Positions 8,186 to 17,688 are shown, counted from the stretch's first letter. The stretch is 36,520 nucleotides of DNA from Actinomycetes bacterium (GCA_023460175.1 JAEWRC010000026.1:1-36520); one strand, 5' to 3'. A program made the numbers and translations. The notes: generated from the sequence alone by a model not told the origin.

Positions 8186-8953
8186 TCAGGATTGCCGGCT
8201 TGGTCCCGGGGCCTCACCGACCCCGTGCGGGTGGTTCTCCAGCCATCGGGAAGCGTCCTCGGCGGCGCGTTCCAGGGCGCGCCATTCGCCGAAGAAGGCT
8301 GCCGCACCGCCGATTCCGGGCAGCATCGCCAGATAGCGCAGCGGTTTACGCGGGTGCGGACGTTTGGCGAGCTCATCGCTGATGGCGTCGAACAGGCCCG
8401 CAAGATGCCAGAGCGCCTTCGCTACACCGATGGGCGTGCGGGGGATCGATTCCAATGGCGGACGCTCGCCGCGCTCCACGCCGGACAGGTCGCGCTCGCA
8501 GAGCACTTCGGCCAGCATGCGCACCTGGGTGTCCAGGTCGGTGACACCGAGTTCGCGAGCCACTGCGCACAGCACGATGGCCTGGTTGACGAAACCCAGC
8601 AGGTCCTGGATCGGCAACCCCCGCGCCAGCGCGCCGAGCACACCGGGAAACGCCACCACCACGGTGTTCAGCGCGCCGACGCGCCGGACCCACCACTGGA
8701 TGCGGGCGTCGGTATCGAGGTCGTCCCAGCCGTGAGTACCCGGCACGTCGGCCACGTTCAGTGCCCACGAGAGACCGTCGGCGACCTTGTCGAGCGGCCC
8801 CTCTTCGAAGTCGGCGTCGCGACGTTTCAAGCCCAGCGGGTCAGTGCCCCACAAGACGTCGAGCAGCGGATTGATGATCTCGACCGCGCGTTCCAGCGCG
8901 TCGGCCACATCGGTATCGCTGAGGGTCACCTCGGGGGTGGGCAAAAGGTTCAC
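8186..8953 (-). CDS. Conserved hypothetical protein
   Basis: I do not recognise the family. It is 255 residues from GTG 8953; a TTG at 8989 in the same frame would add 12. The protein is largely helical. It has a hydrophobic central stretch (VVVAFPGVLGALARGLPIQDLLGFVNQAIVLCAVA broken by short polar turns), which might contact the membrane, and a Gly-rich stretch near the C-terminus (LPGIGGAAAFFGEW). There is no signal peptide and no catalytic motif I can name. It converges with tauB (10-base gap) and is divergent from the RpiR-type regulator; the CTTGCAA operator lies in the shared upstream region. Confidence 0.7.
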   Translation of the reverse strand: MNLLPTPEVTLSDTDVADALERAVEIINPLLDVLWGTDPLGLKRRDADFEEGPLDKVADGLSWALNVADVPGTHGWDDLDTDARIQWWVRRVGALNTVVVAFPGVLGALARGLPIQDLLGFVNQAIVLCAVARELGVTDLDTQVRMLAEVLCERDLSGVERGERPPLESIPRTPIGVAKALWHLAGLFDAISDELAKRPHPRKPLRYLAMLPGIGGAAAFFGEWRALERAAEDASRWLENHPHGVGEAPGPSRQS

Positions 8954-9043
8954 CGCTTCATGATCTCGCAACTGGCGGGAGCGCGACAACTAGGTTCGCG
9001 CTCCGTCGACACCGCGATGCACTTCTGGCAAACAGCACGTGAA

Positions 9044-9069
9044 CTTGCAAGACTTGCGGGAGTTGCAAG
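9044..9069. promoter_or_regulatory. Putative RpiR operator (CTTGCAA inverted repeat)
   Basis: CTTGCAA (9044-9050) and TTGCAAG (9063-9069) are perfect inverted 7-mers. A third related copy, ACTTGCGG, lies between them. The site is 24 bases before the GTG of the RpiR-type regulator gene and inside the divergent intergenic region, so autoregulation is a reasonable inference. Confidence 0.6.
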
Positions 9070-9093
9070 CATGATTGCGGATACGGTCGCGGC

Positions 9094-9927
9094 GTGCTCA
9101 TCACCGAACTCGTTGCGAGCTGCGGACATCGGCTCACCGCCAACGATCGTCGGCTGATCGCAGTCCTGCAGTCACAGCCGGCGGACGCCTCCTTCTGGAT
9201 GGCCTCGGACCTCACCGATCCGCTCGGGTTGCATCAGTCGGCGGCGACCCGGCTCGCGCAGCGACTGGGCTTCACCGGCTACCCGGACCTGCGCGATGCC
9301 TTGCGCCAGGACTACATGACCGGCGAGGGCCCCGCACAACGGCTACGCGGCCGGCTGGACCGCCATCCGGACCACGACGTGATCCGCGGCTTCGTGGACG
9401 ACGAACTCGACGCGCTGACCGAACTGACTCGCCACGTCACCCAAGCGCAACTCGATGAGATCGCCGCCAAGATCATTGCGGCCGAACAGGTCTATGTGTT
9501 CGGGCAGGGAAACGCCACGGTCCTCGTGGACCTGATGAGCCGCCGGCTGCATCGCTTCGGGATCCGGGTCACCACCCTCGTCGGATCGCGGCGCGATGTC
9601 GCTGAACGGATCTCGAGCTTGACGAGTGCGGACCTGTTGCTGGCGTTCGCCTTCCGCCGACTGCCCGCGCTGCTGTCGCCGCTCTTGACCATCACCGCGG
9701 AAGCCGACTGCTGCAGCGTCGTCATCACCGACACGCTGCTGTCGATGTCGCCACGCCCGGACCTCCTCGTCGCCGCACCCCGGGGACGCGCCGACGAATT
9801 CCTTTCCCTGACAGTGCCCATGGCGATCGGCAATGCACTGGTGCTGACCATCGCTCGCCGCCAACCCGACGAAGCCAACCGCTCCCTCGACAAACTCGCC
9901 GACCTGCTCGACCGGCTCGATGCCTGA
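9094..9927 (+). CDS. MurR/RpiR-family transcriptional regulator (HTH-6 and SIS)
   Basis: A 277-residue regulator with an N-terminal RpiR-type helix-turn-helix (about 1-80; FWMASDLTDPLGLHQSAATRL region) and a C-terminal SIS domain (about 110-250; YVFGQGNATVLVDLMSRRL, then a Ser/Thr-rich loop TLVGSRRD). SIS domains of this family normally bind phosphosugars. The GTG start has no good ribosome site, but TACGGT (9082-9087) sits exactly six bases before it, which fits a leaderless transcript. It is the first gene of a five-gene unit with an ABC transporter and a phosphatase, so it probably senses the imported compound or a product of it. Confidence 0.88.
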   Translation: MLITELVASCGHRLTANDRRLIAVLQSQPADASFWMASDLTDPLGLHQSAATRLAQRLGFTGYPDLRDALRQDYMTGEGPAQRLRGRLDRHPDHDVIRGFVDDELDALTELTRHVTQAQLDEIAAKIIAAEQVYVFGQGNATVLVDLMSRRLHRFGIRVTTLVGSRRDVAERISSLTSADLLLAFAFRRLPALLSPLLTITAEADCCSVVITDTLLSMSPRPDLLVAAPRGRADEFLSLTVPMAIGNALVLTIARRQPDEANRSLDKLADLLDRLDA

Positions 9928-9968
9928 GCCACGCACCACACCCCAACACGGATAACTGGAGGATCGTC

Positions 9969-11132
9969 ATGCCCACTCCCGCCCGCTGCCGCCTCACCGC
10001 CGTCATCTCCGCGGCTACGCTCGCACTCGGCCTCACTGCCTGCGGCTCCACCGAATCCGCGCCCAGCAGTGCCGAGCCCGACTGGGACGCCCTGAGCCAC
10101 GATGAGCTCGTCGCCCTCGCCGAATCGGAGGGCAGCGTGTCGGTGTATTCGTTCACCAGTCGCATCGCCTCGATCGAAGAATCGTTCGAAGCCACCTACC
10201 CCGGCATTGACGTTGTCGCCGCGGACATCTCGTCGACCGAGCTGATCACCCGGCTCGCCAGCGAGCACCGAGCGGGCAGCGCGACCGCGGATGTCGCCTA
10301 CGTCTCCGATGCGCCGGTGGTGGTGACCGAACTCCTCGCCGACGGGGTATTGGAGCCCTACGTTCCGCAGCGCGTCAGCGCGGCGCTGCCGGCGGAGTTC
10401 CGGGAGCCGCTGGTGGCCAACCGGTTATCCACCAAGGTGCTGATGTACAACGAGGAGGCCCATCCGGACGGCCCGCCGGTGCAGAACCTCTGGGAGCTCA
10501 CCGAACCCGCGTGGACGGGCCGGGTCATGATGGTGGACCCGAACGTCCGCGGCGACTACCTGGACCTGGTGACCGAAATGTCGCTGCGCTCCGAGGAAAT
10601 GGCGCAGGCCTATCAGGCGCACTTCGGCCGCGAGATCGCCCTGGACGAGGGTATCGAAGACGCCGGCCTGCAGTTCATCGCGGACCTGTACGACAACGAC
10701 GCGGTACTTGTCGACGACACCGATACCGTCAACTCGTCAGTGGGCACCCTCGGTCAGGCCAGCCCGCCGGTCGGCTTCACGTCGTACTCGGATCGCCGCG
10801 ACAACGACGACGAGGGCTGGGCGCTGCAGGTGGCCGCCGGCGTCGTCCCGGCACCGGGCATCGTCTTTCCGGCGATGCTCGGCGTCACCGCGAACGCCCA
10901 GCACCCGGCGGCGGCCCGATTGCTGATCGACTACATGATGGGTGACGACACCGAAACCGGCGGCGCGGGTTTCGAGCCGTTCTACGTCGCCGGCGACTAC
11001 CCGACGCGTGAGGACGTCGTCGCACCCGCCGATGCGCTGTCCCTCGAGGCCCTCGACGCCTGGTCCATCGATCCGCACGCCTCGGCCGAGCGGCGCTCGG
11101 AAGTGGCTGACTTCCTGCTCACGATCCAGTGA
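9969..11132 (+). CDS. ABC transporter substrate-binding lipoprotein (AfuA/FbpA-like)
   Basis: A 387-residue lipoprotein. The signal peptide ends in the lipobox LTAC (about residues 22-25). The mature part is a class-2 periplasmic-binding fold of the iron/AfuA type: GSVSVYSF near the start, DVVAADISS, DVAYVSD, LSTKVLMYN and a DP-rich hinge WTGRVMMVDPN. A GGAGG ribosome site precedes the ATG by six bases. The end overlaps the permease start (GTGA). The family includes ferric-iron, putrescine and phosphosugar binders. The neighbouring SIS regulator and phosphatase point towards a phosphorylated substrate rather than iron, but this is inference. Confidence 0.85.
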   Translation: MPTPARCRLTAVISAATLALGLTACGSTESAPSSAEPDWDALSHDELVALAESEGSVSVYSFTSRIASIEESFEATYPGIDVVAADISSTELITRLASEHRAGSATADVAYVSDAPVVVTELLADGVLEPYVPQRVSAALPAEFREPLVANRLSTKVLMYNEEAHPDGPPVQNLWELTEPAWTGRVMMVDPNVRGDYLDLVTEMSLRSEEMAQAYQAHFGREIALDEGIEDAGLQFIADLYDNDAVLVDDTDTVNSSVGTLGQASPPVGFTSYSDRRDNDDEGWALQVAAGVVPAPGIVFPAMLGVTANAQHPAAARLLIDYMMGDDTETGGAGFEPFYVAGDYPTREDVVAPADALSLEALDAWSIDPHASAERRSEVADFLLTIQ

Positions 11133-12868
11133 CATCCACCCGAAGTCGGGCGTCGGCCACGGTCCGACGCCCGATCGTGTGGCTCGCCGTCGGCGTCATC
11201 GCGGTGCTCGCGGTGCTGGTCGCCGCTCCGCTGGCGGGACTCGTTGCCCGGACGCTGGATTCGGACGCCGATGGCGTCTGGGGCGACGTGTTCAACAGTC
11301 CACTGTCGGCCAATCTGCTCTGGCAGCCGCTGACCAACTCGCTGCTGATGGGCCTGGGCACCGGCATCGGTGCGACCGTGCTGGGGGCGTTCCTGGCCTG
11401 GGTCGTGGTGCTCAGCGACGTGCCCGGCCGGCGGGTGATCGGGGTGCTCGCCGCGGTGCCCTTCGCACTGCCGAGTTTCGCGATCGCGTTGGCCTGGGAA
11501 AGCGTCTTTCGCAACAACCGACTCGGCGGCACACCGGGGCTGTTGTCAGCGCTGGGCGTGGCCGTTCCCGACGTGCTCTCCTGGGGGGCCGTACCGACCG
11601 TGCTGGTGCTGACGGCGCACTACTACTCGCTGTCCTTCGTCATCGTCTCGGCCGCCCTTTGGGGCGTCGGCGGCGACCTGGTGGCCGCGGCCGAACTCGC
11701 CGGTGCGTCACGGCTGCGGGTGGCGACACGAATCGTGTTGCCCGCCATCGCCCCCGCGCTGCTGTCCGGATTCCTGCTCGCCTTCGCCGAGGGCGTCAGC
11801 AACTTCGCCGTGCCGGCGCTGTTGGGATTACCGGTACGGTTCCAGACCCTCAGCACCCGCCTGTACGGTGCCATCGCGACCGGGGATGCGGCCCGCGGCT
11901 ATGCCCTGTCGATAGTGCTCGTCGTCGTGGCGGGAATGGTGTTGTGGGCCGGCAACCGCGCGACTCGCGGGAAGTCGTTCGAAACCATCACCGGCAAGGC
12001 ATCACGTCCCCGGCGGGTGGTCACGGGTCGTTGGCGTTGGCCGCTGTTCTTCATGGCGTCCGCGCTCGTGGCGGTCACTGCCATAGTGCCGGGCATCGTG
12101 CTGGTGGTATCCACCGTGCTGCGTCGCACCAACTCCTTCAGCGGCGGGTTCACGTGGCATTACTGGCTGGGCGAATCGGACTCGTCGATCGCCCAGGGCA
12201 TGCGTGGGGTTCTGCGCGACCCCGTGGTGCTGTCGGCACTGCAGAACACTGTCCTGCTGGGCCTCGCCGTCGCGGCGGGCGCGGGGTTGCTCGGGCTGCT
12301 CGGGGCGTATGTCGCGCGCCGGATGACGCGGCCGCCGATGGTGGGCGCGGCAATCGGATTCCTCTCCTACGTACCGTTTCTCATCCCCGGGGTTGCGTTC
12401 GGTGCGGCGTTCATCGCCCTGTTCGGTGCGCCGATCGGGCCGCTGCCCTCCCTGTACGGCACCTTCGCGATTCTCGTGCTGGCGGGGGTGGCGGCCAGCG
12501 TGCCGTTCGCCTTCCAGACCTCCCGCGCGGCCCTCGGCCAGGTATCCGGCGAACTGGAAGAGGCGGCGGTCCTGACCGGGGCGAGCGGACCGCGCAGATT
12601 CGCGCGGATCACCGCGCCGTTGGTATCGCGCGGTGTCCTGGGCGGCGGTGTGCTGGTCTTCGTCACCATGGTCCGGGATCTGTCCCTGGTGGTGCTGCTG
12701 GTGACCCCGGCGACGCCGCTGCTGGCGACCATGACCTATCGCTTCGCCTCAGAGGGTTTCACCCAGCACGCCAACGCGATCACCGTCGTCATCGCCGCAA
12801 TATCGGTTGTGGCAACCATATTCGCGCGTCGGCTCTCCGACTCCAGACCAACAGGATCCACGCCATGA
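11129..12868 (+). CDS. ABC transporter permease with two fused BPD domains
   Basis: A 579-residue membrane protein with about twelve hydrophobic segments and two copies of the binding-protein-dependent permease domain, each with its EAA-like loop (AAELAGASRLRVATRIVLP and EEAAVLTGASGPRRFARITAP regions). This duplicated architecture is typical of FbpB/AfuB permeases, so one gene replaces a permease pair. Its GTG overlaps the lipoprotein stop and its TGA overlaps the ATPase ATG (ATGA), so all three are translationally coupled. Confidence 0.9.
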   Translation: MTSTRSRASATVRRPIVWLAVGVIAVLAVLVAAPLAGLVARTLDSDADGVWGDVFNSPLSANLLWQPLTNSLLMGLGTGIGATVLGAFLAWVVVLSDVPGRRVIGVLAAVPFALPSFAIALAWESVFRNNRLGGTPGLLSALGVAVPDVLSWGAVPTVLVLTAHYYSLSFVIVSAALWGVGGDLVAAAELAGASRLRVATRIVLPAIAPALLSGFLLAFAEGVSNFAVPALLGLPVRFQTLSTRLYGAIATGDAARGYALSIVLVVVAGMVLWAGNRATRGKSFETITGKASRPRRVVTGRWRWPLFFMASALVAVTAIVPGIVLVVSTVLRRTNSFSGGFTWHYWLGESDSSIAQGMRGVLRDPVVLSALQNTVLLGLAVAAGAGLLGLLGAYVARRMTRPPMVGAAIGFLSYVPFLIPGVAFGAAFIALFGAPIGPLPSLYGTFAILVLAGVAASVPFAFQTSRAALGQVSGELEEAAVLTGASGPRRFARITAPLVSRGVLGGGVLVFVTMVRDLSLVVLLVTPATPLLATMTYRFASEGFTQHANAITVVIAAISVVATIFARRLSDSRPTGSTP

Positions 12869-13920
12869 CCCACATCCACATTGCCGGTCTCCACAAGCGG
12901 TTCGGCGACCACACCGCGCTCCACGGCGTGGACATCAACCTCCCGGACGGAGTGTTCCTGGTGCTGCTCGGCCCGTCGGGCTGCGGCAAGACGACCACCC
13001 TGCGCATCCTCGCCGGTCTGGAGTCACCGACCCTGGGCGCCATCCGGATCGGCGACCGGGTGGTGGTGGACACCGCGGCCGGCATCGAGGTCCCGGCAGC
13101 CAAGCGAGGGCTCGGCATGGTATTCCAGAGTTACGCGCTGTGGCCGCATATGACGGTGCGGGGCAACATCGAATGGCCCCTGCGGGTGGCGGGCTGGACC
13201 CGCACCGACCGCGCGCGCCGCGTCGACGAGGTGCTCGAGTCACTGGAGATTGCGCAACTTGCCGACCGCCATCCCGCGCAGATCTCTGGCGGACAGCAAC
13301 AACGGGTCGCGATCGCACGCACGATCGCCCCGCGGCCGAGATTGCTGTTGTTCGACGAACCGCTGTCCAACCTGGACGCCCGGTTGCGGGTCGAGACCCG
13401 CGCCGAGATCGTCCGGATCCACCGGATCACCGGGGCCACGAGTGTTTACGTCACCCACGATCAGACCGAGGCGCTCGCGATGGCCAGCCATATCGCCGTC
13501 ATGCGCGAGGGTCGGGTCGAGCAGTTCGGCACCCCAACTGAACTGCTGGAGCGGCCCGCGACTGCCTTCGTTGCCTCGTTCCTGGGCACCCCGCCTGCCG
13601 TGCTGCTCGGCGGCGCCATCGTCGATGGCGCTCTGGTTCGCGACGGCGTGACCCTGGCCCCGGGCGCGGAGCCCGGTTGGCGCGCGATGTATCGACCGCA
13701 GGATCTCACGCTGCATGACCACGGCCCACTGCCCTTCGAAGTACTGGAATCGACGCCGATCGCCGGCCGTCACCTGGTGACCGGTCTGGTGGGGGAGGAT
13801 CGGGTGTCGGTGTTGACCGACCTGCCGGCGGTGGCGGGCGACCGGACAGGATTGGCGCTACCACCCGGTCCGGCCGGTCTTTTCGATGCAGCAGGCCAGC
13901 TTCAGGAGGCACGCAAGTGA
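12865..13920 (+). CDS. ABC transporter ATPase (AfuC/FbpC-like)
   Basis: A 351-residue ATPase with Walker A GPSGCGKT (K42), Q-loop MVFQSYALWPH, signature ISGGQQQR, Walker B LLLFDEP and switch His YVTHD. A C-terminal TOBE-like domain (about 280-345) is present. This layout is typical of the CUT1/Fbp/Pot ATPase group. The start was set at ATG 12865, which overlaps the permease stop; an open frame continues upstream but is permease sequence in another frame. The last bases overlap the phosphatase start (GTGA). Confidence 0.9.
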   Translation: MTHIHIAGLHKRFGDHTALHGVDINLPDGVFLVLLGPSGCGKTTTLRILAGLESPTLGAIRIGDRVVVDTAAGIEVPAAKRGLGMVFQSYALWPHMTVRGNIEWPLRVAGWTRTDRARRVDEVLESLEIAQLADRHPAQISGGQQQRVAIARTIAPRPRLLLFDEPLSNLDARLRVETRAEIVRIHRITGATSVYVTHDQTEALAMASHIAVMREGRVEQFGTPTELLERPATAFVASFLGTPPAVLLGGAIVDGALVRDGVTLAPGAEPGWRAMYRPQDLTLHDHGPLPFEVLESTPIAGRHLVTGLVGEDRVSVLTDLPAVAGDRTGLALPPGPAGLFDAAGQLQEARK

Positions 13921-14501
13921 CGACGTTGCTTTTGATGCGGCACGGTGCGACCGAGTGGACCCAGCTGCGACGCCTGCAGGGCCGCACCGACATCGACCTC
14001 TCCGCCGAGGGGCGACAAGCCGTCCTCGAACTGGCACCGGTGATCGAGACATGGCAGCCGCGGACGGTCGTCTGCTCGCCACTGTCGCGCACGCGGTCGA
14101 CAGCCGCGCTGCTCGGGGCTCGCGACGTCGTCGTCGACGAACGGTGGGCGGAGGCGGGATTGGGGCAGTGGGAAGGTCTCACCCCCGACGTGATCGGTGA
14201 CGACTACTCGCGCTGGCGCGCCGGTTTACTGGTGCCCCCGTTGGGCGAGACGCCGGCGGCGGTAACTGCCCGCACGACGGCCGCGGTCCACGACGCTGCC
14301 GCACAGCCCGGGCCGGTCCTGGTCGCCACCCACGGCGGCGTCATCCGTGCGGTGCTCGCGCAGTTCATCGGGCTGTCCACCGGACGGCTGGTCCCGGTAG
14401 CGGCACCGAGCATCACCGCGCTCGACGTCGAACCCGACGGCTCGGCCCGGTTGCGCGCGCTCAACGTTGGCGCTAGGCCGACTGAGTCCGTCCCGAGGTG
14501 A
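13917..14501 (+). CDS. Histidine phosphatase family protein
   Basis: A 194-residue protein of the phosphoglycerate-mutase-like fold. The RHG motif (R8-H9-G10) carries the phospho-accepting His. A second Arg occurs in SPLSRTRSTA, an acid in EAGLGQWEGL, and the second His in VLVATHGGVIRAV. There is no signal peptide, so it acts in the cytoplasm. It is the last gene of the RpiR/ABC unit and overlaps the ATPase gene by four bases, so it probably dephosphorylates the imported compound or a metabolite of it. The stop is 14 bases from the convergent amidohydrolase stop. Confidence 0.88.
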   Translation: MTTLLLMRHGATEWTQLRRLQGRTDIDLSAEGRQAVLELAPVIETWQPRTVVCSPLSRTRSTAALLGARDVVVDERWAEAGLGQWEGLTPDVIGDDYSRWRAGLLVPPLGETPAAVTARTTAAVHDAAAQPGPVLVATHGGVIRAVLAQFIGLSTGRLVPVAAPSITALDVEPDGSARLRALNVGARPTESVPR

Positions 14502-14515
14502 GATGTGTTGGCGGG

Positions 14516-15760
14516 TCAGGAGGGCAACATGAATTTGCCCCGGTCGGCCACGGAACGACCGTCCTTGATGACCAGCAGGATGTTGTCGGGCTCGCCGACG
14601 CTGTCGATGTCCGCCAGCGGATTTCCGCGCACCACAACCAGATCGGCGGTCTTGCCGGCCTCGACGGTGCCCAGCGTGTCGGCCACCCCGCACAGTTCGG
14701 CCGAGGTGCTCGTGCCGGCCATGATCGCCTGCATCGGGGTCAGCCCGCCGAACTTCACCAGGAGCCCGAGTTCCTTGAGGTTGGTGCCGTGATCGGGGGA
14801 CAGACCCGCGTCGGTTCCCACTGCGATCTTGATCCCGGCCTCAGCCGAGGCGGCAATCGAATCATGGGCCATGGCATGCCATTTCGCGCTCTTGGCGGCA
14901 CCGGCCGGGGATGCGGTCACCGGCACCATCGTCTCGAGCAGGGTCGGCACCAGGAAGGTACCCTGCGCGACCATCTGGTGGCGTAGCTCGTCGTCGAGGG
15001 CGTAGCCGTGTTCGATGCTGTGCACCCCGGCCTCGACCGCCGCCCGGACCCCCGCATAGCCGATGGCATGGGCGGCCACCGGTCTGCCGCCGTAGTTCTG
15101 GCCCTCCTCGACGATCGCGGCAATCATGTCGCGACGCATCCCCAGCCAGGTCGGATCGTCGTTGGGGGAGGAGACGCCGCCGCTGGAGGCGACCTTGATG
15201 ACGTCGGCACCCTGGCGGATCAGGTCCCGCGTGCGATGTCGCGCGGCGTCGACGGAGTCCACCAACGATCCGCCGACCAGCGGGGTCAGGTCGATCCCGG
15301 ACGGCAGGTGGAAGTCCGCGTGCCCGGAGGTCTGGCTGAGCATGTTGATCGCCACCAGCAGCCGCGGACCTTCGATCAGCCCCGCGGCGACGGCCTCCCG
15401 CACGCCGGTGTCGATGCCCATCAGGTCGCGCGCGGAGGTCACGCCGTTCTCGAGCGTCACCCGGAGCCGCGCGATCAGCTGGAAATACGCATACGACGGG
15501 GGATGCAGCGCAAGCTCCAGTGGGCTCCCGCTGGTTCCGGGCAGGCGGAAGTGCACATGGCAGTCGAAGAAGCCGGGGCACAGCGTGTTGCCGGCCAGGT
15601 CGACGCGTGTGGCGTCCGTCGGCACCTTGTCGGCGGGGAGGTCGGCGCTTGCCCCGGCCCAGGTGATGGTGGTGCCGTCGACCAGGACCGACGCGTCGGG
15701 TACCGGGTCGGCGCCGGTGCCGTCGATCAGGGTGGCGTTGTGCAGCAGGAGACTTGTCAT
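14516..15760 (-). CDS. Metal-dependent amidohydrolase (imidazolonepropionase/prolidase-like)
   Basis: A 414-residue amidohydrolase-superfamily enzyme. Metal ligands are in place: DCHVH (first two His), the IKVASSGG lysine that is usually carboxylated, AAHAIG and HSIEHGY (later His) and GTDAG (Asp). The flanking beta-sandwich strands (LLLHNATLIDGTG at the start, GKTADLVVVRGNPL near the end) are typical. The ATG at 15758-15760 was chosen because family similarity starts exactly there, although the frame is open 35 codons further upstream. The substrate is unknown; related enzymes cut acyl-amino acids, Xaa-Pro peptides or cyclic amides. It is divergent from the malic enzyme gene. Confidence 0.88.
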   Translation of the reverse strand: MTSLLLHNATLIDGTGADPVPDASVLVDGTTITWAGASADLPADKVPTDATRVDLAGNTLCPGFFDCHVHFRLPGTSGSPLELALHPPSYAYFQLIARLRVTLENGVTSARDLMGIDTGVREAVAAGLIEGPRLLVAINMLSQTSGHADFHLPSGIDLTPLVGGSLVDSVDAARHRTRDLIRQGADVIKVASSGGVSSPNDDPTWLGMRRDMIAAIVEEGQNYGGRPVAAHAIGYAGVRAAVEAGVHSIEHGYALDDELRHQMVAQGTFLVPTLLETMVPVTASPAGAAKSAKWHAMAHDSIAASAEAGIKIAVGTDAGLSPDHGTNLKELGLLVKFGGLTPMQAIMAGTSTSAELCGVADTLGTVEAGKTADLVVVRGNPLADIDSVGEPDNILLVIKDGRSVADRGKFMLPS

Positions 15761-16035
15761 GGTGGCGACAACTCCACCAACTTCGGACGCGGGGCGCAAT
15801 CGGCCACGCCGGGTGGGCCGGTCACGAAGCCCTACGTCACCTTCCCCATCCCCCGTCGTCGGCAACCAAGAAACGGATGTTCGGAACTTCGAACTGGAGT
15901 GAGAATCACTGGTAAATTCCAGGTTTCACCGTCGCCGGCGGCGCCAGCCGGGCATTTCCTCACCGTCACTGAGCACAGCGCCCATCGTCCTACACCTGGA
16001 TTGCTGCGGGGCTGGCTGAAGAAAAGGATCATGCG

Positions 16036-17688
16036 TTGTCGAAGAAGCCGGACGTTCTCACCGATCCATTGCGTAACCGCGGCACCGCCTTTACCCATGA
16101 CGAGCGGGCTGCCCTGGGTTTGACCGGCCGGCTCCCGGTTCGGGTGGAGACTCTGGAAGAGCAGGCGAGACGTTCCTACGCACAGCTCGGCAGCTACGAA
16201 ACCGATCTGGAAAAGTACATCTTTCTCGACCAGTTGCACGACCGCAATGAAGTGCTCTACTACAAAGTGATTTCCGATCATCTCGCGGAACTCTTGCCCG
16301 TGGTGTACGACCCGACGATCGGCGAAGCGATCAAGAAATGGAGTCAGGACTACCGGATTTCGCGCGCCGTCTATCTGTCGATCGACCGGCCCGAAGACAT
16401 CCGGGCGTCGTTCGAGACGCTCGGCTTCGGCCCGGATGACGTCGATCTGATTGTGGTCTCGGATGCGCAGGAGATTCTCGGGATCGGCGACTGGGGGGTC
16501 AACGGTTCGGACATCTCGGTGGGGAAGCTGGCCATCTATACCGCGGCCGCCGGGATTGACCCCGCCCGCGTGATCGCGGTCAACCTCGATGTCGGCACCG
16601 ACAACGAGGCCCTGCTCAACAGCCCGACCTATCTGGGAAACCGCCACGCGCGCATCACCGGTCAGCCCTACGACGGCCTCATCGACTTGTATCTCAAGAC
16701 CGCTTCGGAGCTATTCCCGAACGCGTTGTTGCATTTCGAGGACTTCGGCCCCGGCAATGCCCGCCGCATCTTGGAGAAGTACCGCGATACGTACCGGATC
16801 TTCAACGACGACATGCAGGGCACCGGAGCCATCGTGATGGCCTCGGTGATGTCCGGATTGAAAGTGACCAAGCAGCCCTTCTCCGATCAGCGGCTGGTGG
16901 TTTTCGGGGCCGGCACCGCCGGGACCGGAATGGCCGACCAGATCAGCGCGGCGATCCGGCGTGACGGACTCTCCCCTGCGGAGGCGAAGGCCCGCGTCTG
17001 GCTGGTGGACCGCAACGGGCTGGTCACCGACGACATGTCGGATCTGCCGGACTATCAGCAGGCCTACGCTCGCCCGGCCGACGAGGTCAAGGACTGGACG
17101 CGCAACGCCGACGGGAATATCGACCTCCTCACGGTGGTCACGCAAGTTCGGCCGACGATTCTCATCGGGACGTCCACCGCGCACAACGCTTTCACCAAGG
17201 ACGTGGTCGAAGCGCTGAGCGCCGGGGTGGAACGGCCGATCCTGTTGCCACTGTCGAATCCGACCGAACGTATCGAGGTCATGCCCGCCGATGCGGTGCC
17301 GTGGTCGAACGGGAAGGCGCTGATTGCCACCGGCATTCCGGTCGATCCGGTGTCCTATCAGGGGATCGACCATCACATCGGTGAGGCCAACAACGCACTG
17401 CTCTACCCCGGTCTCGGTCTGGGGATCGTGGTCTCCGGTGCCAGTCACGTCACCGACGGGATGCTGCTCGCGGCCGCGGAGGCGGTGGCCTCCCAGGTCG
17501 ACCCGAGTTCGCCGGGGGCGTCGCTGCTGCCGCCGGTCGACGATCTGCGGGCCTCGTCGGCGACGGTGGCCGTCGCGGTCGCGAAACAGGCTGCGGCCGA
17601 CGGTGTGGCGACCAAGACCTACGACAACCTGATCCAGGCAGTCCAGGATGCGATGTGGCAGCCGGTGTACCGGGGCAGTCCGGAATGA
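16036..17688 (+). CDS. NAD-dependent malic enzyme (Mez-like)
   Basis: A 550-residue enzyme, the length of mycobacterial Mez (548). It should convert malate to pyruvate and CO2 with NAD(P) reduction. Visible family motifs are FTHDERAALGLTGRLP at the N-terminus, LPVVYDPTIGEAIKKWS, GIGDWGVNG, LDVGTDNEALL, the metal-binding HFEDFG and FNDDMQGT, the dinucleotide site FGAGTAGTGMADQ, and PLSNPTERIE. The TTG start at 16036 follows AAAGGA by about eight bases; the ATG at 16031 is out of frame. The malolactic enzymes of lactic bacteria share this fold, so lactate formation cannot be excluded. The stop overlaps the fumarase ATG. Confidence 0.92.
   Translation: MSKKPDVLTDPLRNRGTAFTHDERAALGLTGRLPVRVETLEEQARRSYAQLGSYETDLEKYIFLDQLHDRNEVLYYKVISDHLAELLPVVYDPTIGEAIKKWSQDYRISRAVYLSIDRPEDIRASFETLGFGPDDVDLIVVSDAQEILGIGDWGVNGSDISVGKLAIYTAAAGIDPARVIAVNLDVGTDNEALLNSPTYLGNRHARITGQPYDGLIDLYLKTASELFPNALLHFEDFGPGNARRILEKYRDTYRIFNDDMQGTGAIVMASVMSGLKVTKQPFSDQRLVVFGAGTAGTGMADQISAAIRRDGLSPAEAKARVWLVDRNGLVTDDMSDLPDYQQAYARPADEVKDWTRNADGNIDLLTVVTQVRPTILIGTSTAHNAFTKDVVEALSAGVERPILLPLSNPTERIEVMPADAVPWSNGKALIATGIPVDPVSYQGIDHHIGEANNALLYPGLGLGIVVSGASHVTDGMLLAAAEAVASQVDPSSPGASLLPPVDDLRASSATVAVAVAKQAAADGVATKTYDNLIQAVQDAMWQPVYRGSPE

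Noticed and set aside
10942..12864. Upstream extension of the ATPase frame giving a 992-codon protein
   Set aside because: It overlaps the lipoprotein and permease genes in another frame and reads as Arg/Gly-rich noise until ATG 12865.
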